21,009 nucleotides of DNA from Candidatus Fermentibacterota bacterium (lineage in GTDB: Bacteria > JAFGKV01). Of this stretch, positions 15,602-21,009 are shown piece by piece. The DNA is taken from the NCBI GenBank assembly GCA_030620115.1, contig JAUXFG010000061.1:1-21009 (forward strand), written 5' to 3'. The position numbers and the translations under genes were made by a program. A model generated the notes under the pieces. The model was given only the letters and a program-made list of their open reading frames with translations. It was not told the DNA's origin and searched no databases. Numbering within the stretch: position 1 is the first letter of the stretch; each line of letters begins with the position of its first letter.

Positions 15602-16912
15602 CTATGTGCCTACGAGACCCACGGCGCTTTCGGCCGTGGACCCTGCCAAGGCTCGAAGTCTCTCATACGATCGAGCCAGTTCGAGAAAAACCCCGATATC
15701 TCTGTCCAGAGTACCCTGCGTACCATCGAAATAAAACGTCCTGATGGGGAGGCCGTCCAGATCCCTGGTCAATGTGGGATAGATGGCCTCGGCAACTATT
15801 GCGTTCATACACGTGAACGGCGAAATGTCAACAACCCCTGAAACTCCGTGGTGGTGAAGGTAGACAACACGCGACACGGAAAGAACCATCTCACCAAGGG
15901 CGCCGTCACTGGGGAGGTATGGCTCCCCCAGAGTCAGAAGATCCTTCATATGGGTCGGTTCCGGTCGATCTCGCAGGTCCACAGAGAATATCTCCTCGAG
16001 CTTTGCCGCATCACCTTCCTGCACCCAGTGCCGAACTCGTGATCTGAGTCTCTCCGGGCTCACCAACGATTTTTTTCTTCTGAGTCGCAGCTCGTCTTCA
16101 CGATTCGAATAGTGGATCCACTCCCGAAGCCCGGTGAGCCAGGCTTCGGCGCCGTGTCCCTCGAGCAGGCGAATGAATGCCATGTTGGTGAATTCGTTGT
16201 TCCGGCAAAAGATCTCACCCACTACGCCGATCAATGGCCGTGTCTCGTCACGTTTTTCCACGCTGCGCAATCGATCTCGTCCCCATCGCAGTGCATCTGC
16301 AACAGCGGAAAGCTCCCCGGTCCGCGCGGGGTTCTCCAACACGGCGCACACGCGTGACAGGGCCTCCTCAAAACACTCATCACTCTTGCCTCTCTGCATC
16401 TCGTACGGTCTCGTCCGAAGCAGTTGGGCTGTCAAAAGATCCGCGGACACGATTCCCCACCATGTAGATCTGTTGAGGCCTTTCGATCCATCCCCCATGC
16501 CTTCGTAGGCATCGGAGCTGGTCGGCGAGATGATCAGCGCATCGCCGAACCCATTACGATCCAGGACGACTCTGATATAGTGCGCATACTGCCCGAATCG
16601 ACATGGGCCTGACGATGTGGGCATGAGGAAGGCAACATCTGATGGAGCAAACCCATCGTCAACGAGCACCCGGAGAAAATCGCCCAGCGTGATGATCTCG
16701 GGATAACATTCCTCACCCGAGCTGTGCGCTTGCCCCAACTCCAACGTACGGCTATCTGAAGCCGGCGTAATTTTCGCTCGAATACCATGACCGCGGAATG
16801 CCGCGGCTACGGCCCGCGAATTGGCCGTGGGCATGCGGGGAATGAATACGGTCCGATCAGACAGAGGCTTCGGATGCATACCCAGAATTCCGGCTTGAGA
16901 ATAGGACGACAT
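15602..16912 (-). CDS. C-terminal part of acyl-CoA dehydratase activase-related protein
   Basis: A 437-residue protein matching the C-terminal portion of the large (about 1400-residue) CoA-enzyme-activase/DUF2229 proteins. Landmarks are TVFIPRMP, GEECYPEIITLGDFL, PTSSGPCRFGQY, GEIFCRNNEFTN and the cysteine in DISPFTCMN; the conserved cysteines in ECYP, GPCRF and FTC could bind iron-sulfur clusters, as in the related 2-hydroxyacyl-CoA dehydratase and benzoyl-CoA reductase subunits. The gene directly upstream (17033-20068) supplies the missing N-terminal two thirds, and both are in the same reading frame. The frame is open back to a TTG at 17005, but that part is the family B repeat. ATG 16912 (or ATG 16879) is a more protein-like start, although no good ribosome-binding site is seen. 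No dehydratase partner lies in the window. Confidence 0.8.
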   Translation of the reverse strand: MSSYSQAGILGMHPKPLSDRTVFIPRMPTANSRAVAAAFRGHGIRAKITPASDSRTLELGQAHSSGEECYPEIITLGDFLRVLVDDGFAPSDVAFLMPTSSGPCRFGQYAHYIRVVLDRNGFGDALIISPTSSDAYEGMGDGSKGLNRSTWWGIVSADLLTAQLLRTRPYEMQRGKSDECFEEALSRVCAVLENPARTGELSAVADALRWGRDRLRSVEKRDETRPLIGVVGEIFCRNNEFTNMAFIRLLEGHGAEAWLTGLREWIHYSNREDELRLRRKKSLVSPERLRSRVRHWVQEGDAAKLEEIFSVDLRDRPEPTHMKDLLTLGEPYLPSDGALGEMVLSVSRVVYLHHHGVSGVVDISPFTCMNAIVAEAIYPTLTRDLDGLPIRTFYFDGTQGTLDRDIGVFLELARSYERLRALAGSTAESAVGLVGT

Positions 16913-16913
16913 A

Positions 16914-16999
16914 TCTAGCCCGCACTTCTCACCGGCTTTCGTTGCGAAGCGGTGTAGTTGGCTGTGGCTGTCCCGCACCCAAAGCGTTGGGTGCGGGAC
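16914..16999 (-). repeat. Hairpin repeat family B, copy 2
   Basis: On the minus strand a 13-base-pair perfect hairpin (16970-16982 with 16987-16999, loop CGCT; arm GTCCCGCACCCAA) is followed by 28 bases and then the 28-base motif at 16914-16941 containing GGTGAGAAGTGCGGG. The motif matches copy 1 (3552-3579) at 24 of 28 positions, and the hairpin occupies the same relative place. It lies exactly between the two activase genes and ends one base before ATG 16912. No T run follows the stem, so it is not a standard terminator. Confidence 0.7.
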
Positions 17000-17032
17000 G
17001 ACCAAGCATCAGAATGATAAAAAATCATCCGG

Positions 17033-20000
17033 CTAGGCAGCCTCGGGCTTCCGTCTTGTCGATGGCACTTCCGCGCTCGTTCTTTTCAACATGCCCTTGG
17101 ACTCGAGAAAAGCCTCGCAGCGGGTCATGATCCCCGCATCATTGGCGTGTCCATCAAACTGCAGCGTAAGGAAGGGCTTTCCCCCCGCCTCACGAAGGTA
17201 GTGCTTGATGAACGAATCGGGGCCGCATTTGAAATTCGTCACATGGATCACGTGCAAGAGATCGTCATTCCTGGTGAGCTTGGCTGCGGCAATAATCTTC
17301 CGACCATAGTTCCAAAACATATTGGGGTTCACGTCGGAAATATCAATGGAATCCACATCCAAGAAGTCCATAGGAATCACATCTATCCCATAGTAGTCCC
17401 TAAGCTTCGGGGCAACCGAAAGGCTTACGCGCCTATCGTAGATACTGTACGGTCGCCCCAGAAGAACGATCGCGCGCTGGTCTTGGGCTCTGATATTACC
17501 CAGGGCCTCTTTCCCGGCCTGATGGAGTCTCGCAACGAAGTCCGCCTGTACACGCTGCGCATGCTCCAATGCCCGATCAACCTCCTTTCGTGAGACACCA
17601 AAGCGGGCGAGGTCTTTCGATAGGGCTCGTCTCACATGGGATCGCCCTCGCCGAAACCAGAGTATTGGCGAAATCAGCTTATTGGAGAGCCCTGCAAGGG
17701 CCGAGGAAGCGCGCAATACATAAGGAAGGGTCTGACCCCATACGCACGTGAAGCTCTCCACATTCTGCTGTGGGGTCTTCCTATCGATGATCACGGGGAC
17801 AAAGACCGCGTCGACCCCCTGCTCCAGGAGCCAGGATGCATGCCCATGAGCCACGGTGATGGGGAAACACGGCTCCGCAACGGTGCTTTCCAAGCCTCGT
17901 TCCACAAGCCGCTTGTTCGTGGGCGGGCTAACCATGATTGACCAGCCCAGACGCTCGAAGAAGGCATACCAGAACGGCAGAAGCTCTATGGCGTACATGG
18001 CATTGGGAATACCAACAGTGGGGCCATGTTGCATCAACGGCCTCTGCGGAAGAAGCTCGAGATAGCGGCTGAACAGATCGTCGGTGACAGGGATATTGGA
18101 GGTCTTTTGCCGCTTGCGATACCGCTCCGAGCACTGGTCGCCCCAGTAGCTTCGCTCTCCTTCTACGGTGAATTCCTGGATATTGCAGTAGTTCTCGCAG
18201 CCGGGACACGTGAATTCCCGCATGGAATAGGGAACACGCTCAAGACACAGACCCCGAAAACGAGTCTTCCTTTCGCCGCTCCTTGCCCACTCACGGGCAA
18301 GGAGCGCAGCCCCAATCGCGCCCATGACACCATTATGTGGCGGTACGACTATCTTCTGGCCAAGCACCGACGAAAAAGCTGCCGCCACTGCATCATTGTA
18401 TGCAGTGCCCCCCTGAAAAAAAATGACACCATCGATCGATCGTCCCCTCACGACCCTGTTGATGTAGTTCATCACCACAGAGTATGCCAGGCCGGCCACG
18501 AGATCGGGAATCAGCGCACCCTTTCTCAGGTGTGCGAACACATCACGTTCCATGAACACCGTACATCGTTCGCCGAGACGCACAGGATTTCGAGAAGCCA
18601 AGGCCATGGACGCAAACTCATCCTTTATGGAGATCCCCAGTTCCACAGCCCGCTCTTCGAGGAAGGAGCCGGTGCCCGCAGCGCATGCCTCATTCATGGT
18701 AAAATCCACCACCACGCCGTCCTCGATGCGGATATACTTCGAGTCTTGGCCCCCAATCTCGAGGATCGTGTTGACCTTGGAGTCGAGATATCGTTCGGCG
18801 ATGAAGCTCGCACCACGCTGGTGCGCAGTGATCTCATCGTTTACCGTATCGGCGCCCACCAATTGACCGATGAGCTCACGGCCCGAACCCGTCGTACCCA
18901 CCGCTCCCACGTGGACCCTGTCCCCCAATTCCCTGGCCAATTTCTCCAGACCGTCACTCACCACCTCTATGGGACGTGCCCGGGTGCGCACGTAGAGCTC
19001 CCATAAGACCGATCCATCACCGTCGATCACGGCAAGGTTCGTGCTCACACTTCCCACGTCGATGCCCAAATACACGGGGCGTTGCTCGCCACGTTTGGGG
19101 AGCTCTACCTCTGGCACGCGATCTCTCAGGAGAATGACATCCTGCATGTCGAGAGGATCCAGCGTAGTGAACTCATCCGGTGCAAGGGTTACAGAACCGG
19201 GCAAACGGGAAGTCGGGGCGGCGGCTTCCGCGGCGGCGGCGCCTGCGGCTCCTATCCACGCATGATACTGCGGCACATGAAACTGGTGAGGCTCCAGATC
19301 GAACGCGCTACGCAGGGACTCGGCTACGGCACTGTTCGCGGCCACACCGCCCACGAAGAGAACAGGCGGCACCACATGCTTATTACGGATCACTGCCCCT
19401 TTGAAGTTTTTCGCCACCGCCTCACAGAGCCCTGCCAATACCTCGTGGGGATCATATCCCTTCTGTTGCGCGTGTATCATGTCCGACTTCGCGAACACCG
19501 AACAACGCCCGGCGATCTTGGGGATGCGTTCCGCGCCCTTGACCAGGTCACCAATCTTCTCGACATCAAATCCCAATCGTCCAGCCTGTTGGTCGATGAA
19601 TGCACCCGTGCCGGCGGCACAGTCACCATTGGTCTCATAATCAACTACCGACAGTGTTCCATCAGGGAGAATGGCCTCAAGCCGGAGGTACTTGGACGTC
19701 TCACCACCCATCTCGAAGACGGTTCTGGTATCGAGATGAAGCAGAGAGATACCCTTGGCTAACGCAATGAACTCGTTCTCATGCGCCACATCAAGGGACT
19801 TGGCCACAGGCTCCGCAGCAGCTCCTGTCAAACGAACTCCCAAGAGGCTCGATCCAACCGCCTTCACCACCGCATCAATCATCCTTCCGGCAGCCTCTGC
19901 CGGTCGCCCTTTTGTTCTGATGTAGGGGCTGAACCATGCCGTGCACCAGGCCGTCTCAACACCTTGGGAAAAGCCTGCAGGCAGCCGTCCGTGTGATGTT

Positions 20001-20068
20001 TTGGTTGACAACAGCACGGCCTTGAGGGCCACAGACCCAATGTCCACTCCAAGATAGAACTCACCCAT
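17033..20068 (-). CDS. Acyl-CoA dehydratase activase-related protein: two ATPase domains plus DUF2229-like region
   Basis: A 1011-residue cytoplasmic protein. Domain 1 (about 5-285) and domain 2 (about 333-595) are both BcrAD/BadFG-type ASKHA ATPases: phosphate-binding GVDIGS (7-12) and GIDVGS (335-340), EMGGETSKY (119-127) and EIGGQDSKY (437-445). Each keeps the two cysteines that bind a bridging [4Fe-4S] cluster in HgdC-type activases: Cys150 in DCAAGTG and Cys189 in RCSVF; Cys462 in ACAAGTG and Cys502 in RCTVF. A third region (about 610-1011) is DUF2229-like, with CPGCENYC and a later Cys646, and GRPYSIYD and CGPDSFIKHYLREAGGKP near the end. HgdC-type activases use ATP to drive low-potential electrons into radical dehydratases; the role of these large fused versions is not established. 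ATG 20068 has GGAGG ten bases upstream. The usual C-terminal third is encoded by the next gene. Confidence 0.92.
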   Translation of the reverse strand: MGEFYLGVDIGSVALKAVLLSTKTSHGRLPAGFSQGVETAWCTAWFSPYIRTKGRPAEAAGRMIDAVVKAVGSSLLGVRLTGAAAEPVAKSLDVAHENEFIALAKGISLLHLDTRTVFEMGGETSKYLRLEAILPDGTLSVVDYETNGDCAAGTGAFIDQQAGRLGFDVEKIGDLVKGAERIPKIAGRCSVFAKSDMIHAQQKGYDPHEVLAGLCEAVAKNFKGAVIRNKHVVPPVLFVGGVAANSAVAESLRSAFDLEPHQFHVPQYHAWIGAAGAAAAEAAAPTSRLPGSVTLAPDEFTTLDPLDMQDVILLRDRVPEVELPKRGEQRPVYLGIDVGSVSTNLAVIDGDGSVLWELYVRTRARPIEVVSDGLEKLARELGDRVHVGAVGTTGSGRELIGQLVGADTVNDEITAHQRGASFIAERYLDSKVNTILEIGGQDSKYIRIEDGVVVDFTMNEACAAGTGSFLEERAVELGISIKDEFASMALASRNPVRLGERCTVFMERDVFAHLRKGALIPDLVAGLAYSVVMNYINRVVRGRSIDGVIFFQGGTAYNDAVAAAFSSVLGQKIVVPPHNGVMGAIGAALLAREWARSGERKTRFRGLCLERVPYSMREFTCPGCENYCNIQEFTVEGERSYWGDQCSERYRKRQKTSNIPVTDDLFSRYLELLPQRPLMQHGPTVGIPNAMYAIELLPFWYAFFERLGWSIMVSPPTNKRLVERGLESTVAEPCFPITVAHGHASWLLEQGVDAVFVPVIIDRKTPQQNVESFTCVWGQTLPYVLRASSALAGLSNKLISPILWFRRGRSHVRRALSKDLARFGVSRKEVDRALEHAQRVQADFVARLHQAGKEALGNIRAQDQRAIVLLGRPYSIYDRRVSLSVAPKLRDYYGIDVIPMDFLDVDSIDISDVNPNMFWNYGRKIIAAAKLTRNDDLLHVIHVTNFKCGPDSFIKHYLREAGGKPFLTLQFDGHANDAGIMTRCEAFLESKGMLKRTSAEVPSTRRKPEAA

Positions 20069-20135
20069 GACCCGTCATCCTCCACACTGGGCTGCGGCGG
20101 CGACCGCCCGCAATATCACGATAAAACGAGGCACA

Positions 20136-20164
20136 AAACAGCCGTCTAGGCCACCCGGTGTCAA
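20136..20164 (-). promoter_or_regulatory. Possible promoter of the activase genes
   Basis: On the minus strand a perfect -35 hexamer TTGACA (20159-20164) is followed after 17 bases by CTGTTT (20136-20141), a poor -10. It lies about 70 bases ahead of ATG 20068 in the 202-base gap after the GT4 gene. The rest of this gap shows only a small AAGGC/GCCTT hairpin (20164-20179) and no gene. Confidence 0.3.
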
Positions 20165-20270
20165 GGCACGTCGGCCTTGGCCAGAGACGTCCCCACCGAT
20201 CTTCAACAGCCCATGACCCATGGTAATGCTTTTTCCGAAAGAACAAACCTATTCCCCTGTCTCGGAAATG

Positions 20271-21009
20271 CTACAACTCCTTGGCATACGATTCATTCTG
20301 ATGTGATTCTATGCGAAACCGGACTTCCTCGAATCCATTGCGGTACAACCGAGCAACATCCGGTGCAGTGGTCTCCCAGTGAAATCTCTTCAGTGCAAAT
20401 GCATGAGCCGCTTCACCCAACCGGGTGGCCTCATCCTGATCCCTCATCAGTTGGATAATGGCTTCCGCCATGACGGCTGGGTCTTCCGACGAGACGACCT
20501 CTTGCCCGTCCTGCAATCCGAGCCCCTCGATGGCTCGTCTCGTGGCCACCAAGGGAAGCCCCCGTCCCAGGAGCGAGAGGACCTTCACGTTCGTCCCCGC
20601 GCCAAGCCGTAACGGCGCTATGGCCACGGCCACGTCGCCCAATGCATCATCCAATTGCGGGACATACCCCGTGTAAGTAATCCACGGTTCCCTGGGTAGC
20701 TGTGCGCGTCGCCGCATGAGTCCCACCACCCGAAGCTCCGCATCCGGCTCCCTTTTTCTTACAAGGGGAAAGATCTCTCGGGCGATATATCGCACTGCAT
20801 CCCGGTTTGGCGCGTAATCCAATGCACCAACAAATACCGCCGTCTTGGCGGGCTGGCGACGAAGCGGTCGCCCCGGCACTGCCAGTGATATGGGTATGGT
20901 GGTTACCGGGATGGGTTTGATCTGCTCGGCAAGAATGCGTCTTTCTTCCTCATGGACGGCGAGAACTCGCTGACATGAGCGGTACGCCAAGAGCTCCTGC
21001 TCCATGACA
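20271..21009 (-). CDS. Family 4 glycosyltransferase, C-terminal part (runs off window)
   Basis: At least 245 residues of a GT-B fold glycosyltransferase; the frame is open through the right edge, so the N-terminal acceptor-binding domain lies outside. Visible family features are RVLAVHEEERRILAE (end of the N-terminal domain), the domain-linking VTTIPISL, AVFVGALDYAPNRDAVRYIAREIFPLV, ELRVVG, ITYTGYVPQLDDALGDVAVAIAPLRLGAGTNVKVL and GLPLVATRRAIEGL. These bind the nucleotide-sugar donor. At the place where many family members have a glutamate (K-I-L-E), this protein has serine (KVLS). The ATG at 21003-21005 is probably internal. It may belong to a sugar-transfer pathway upstream of the window; the sugar is unknown. 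Confidence 0.85.
   Translation of the reverse strand, partial: VMEQELLAYRSCQRVLAVHEEERRILAEQIKPIPVTTIPISLAVPGRPLRRQPAKTAVFVGALDYAPNRDAVRYIAREIFPLVRKREPDAELRVVGLMRRRAQLPREPWITYTGYVPQLDDALGDVAVAIAPLRLGAGTNVKVLSLLGRGLPLVATRRAIEGLGLQDGQEVVSSEDPAVMAEAIIQLMRDQDEATRLGEAAHAFALKRFHWETTAPDVARLYRNGFEEVRFRIESHQNESYAKEL

Noticed and set aside
16970-16999. Hairpin between the activase genes as an intrinsic terminator
   Set aside because: The stem is strong, but no run of T follows it in the direction of transcription, and a similar hairpin recurs as part of a repeat at 3512-3530.
16970-16999. Integron attC-like site (ACCCAAC and GTTGGGT words)
   Set aside because: The words fall inside one perfect hairpin without the L-box pair, bulged bases or spacing expected of attC, and no integrase or cassette array is present.
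18026-19006. 326-codon open frame on the plus strand
   Set aside because: It is antisense to the activase gene, whose minus-strand translation has clear conserved motifs throughout the same interval.

Overview
This is a stretch of a Gram-negative-type bacterial chromosome of moderately high GC. Every gene I can support lies on the minus strand, so the window is read from right to left. Three predicted lipoproteins or secreted proteins with lipobox or signal sequences, a bacterial-type leucyl-tRNA synthetase and many long-chain glycosyltransferases point to a bacterium with an outer envelope. The intergenic DNA carries several families of hairpin-forming or degenerate repeats. I associate such repeats with genomes of poorly cultured bacterial phyla (for example Eisenbacteria-, Zixibacteria- or KSB1-like lineages), but that placement is inference from memory, not something the sequence proves.

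Right end to centre: the C-terminal part of a GT4 glycosyltransferase (20271 to the window edge) is followed by a 202-base gap with a possible promoter. Next come two genes that together look like one large acyl-CoA dehydratase activase-related protein: a 1011-residue N-terminal piece with two ATPase domains, each with its iron-sulfur cysteines, plus a DUF2229-like region (17033-20068), and a 437-residue C-terminal piece (15602-16912). The two pieces are in the same reading frame and are separated by two stop codons and a hairpin-bearing repeat. Downstream is an exported TPR protein (13786-15558).

Centre: a 427-base intergenic region with a long perfect palindrome precedes leuS (10887-13358). 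leuS overlaps a formylglycine-generating-enzyme-like lipoprotein (10108-10890), which is followed directly by an unrecognised lipoprotein (8802-10118). This is a compact three-gene block. A cyclophilin-type peptidyl-prolyl isomerase lipoprotein (8082-8690) follows.

Left part: a repeat-rich 585-base gap (7497-8081) leads into a surface-glycan block. It has a B12-binding radical SAM protein (6012-7496), a GT-C/GT39-like membrane glycosyltransferase (4543-6009) and a GT2 glycosyltransferase (3665-4543), packed with 0-2 base spacing. After a 314-base repeat-bearing gap come two further GT39-like membrane glycosyltransferases (1653-3350 and 143-1648). The GT2 enzyme would use nucleotide sugars in the cytoplasm and the three GT-C proteins lipid-linked sugars on the outer face of the membrane, so a role in envelope glycan or glycolipid assembly is the simplest reading.

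The most interesting non-gene signals are: the split activase with a repeat at the break; a two-copy repeat with a hairpin followed by a conserved 28-base motif; a second two-copy hairpin repeat with a compensatory base-pair change; and a 33-base inverted-repeat element sitting between two copies of a short CAGATT-type repeat.
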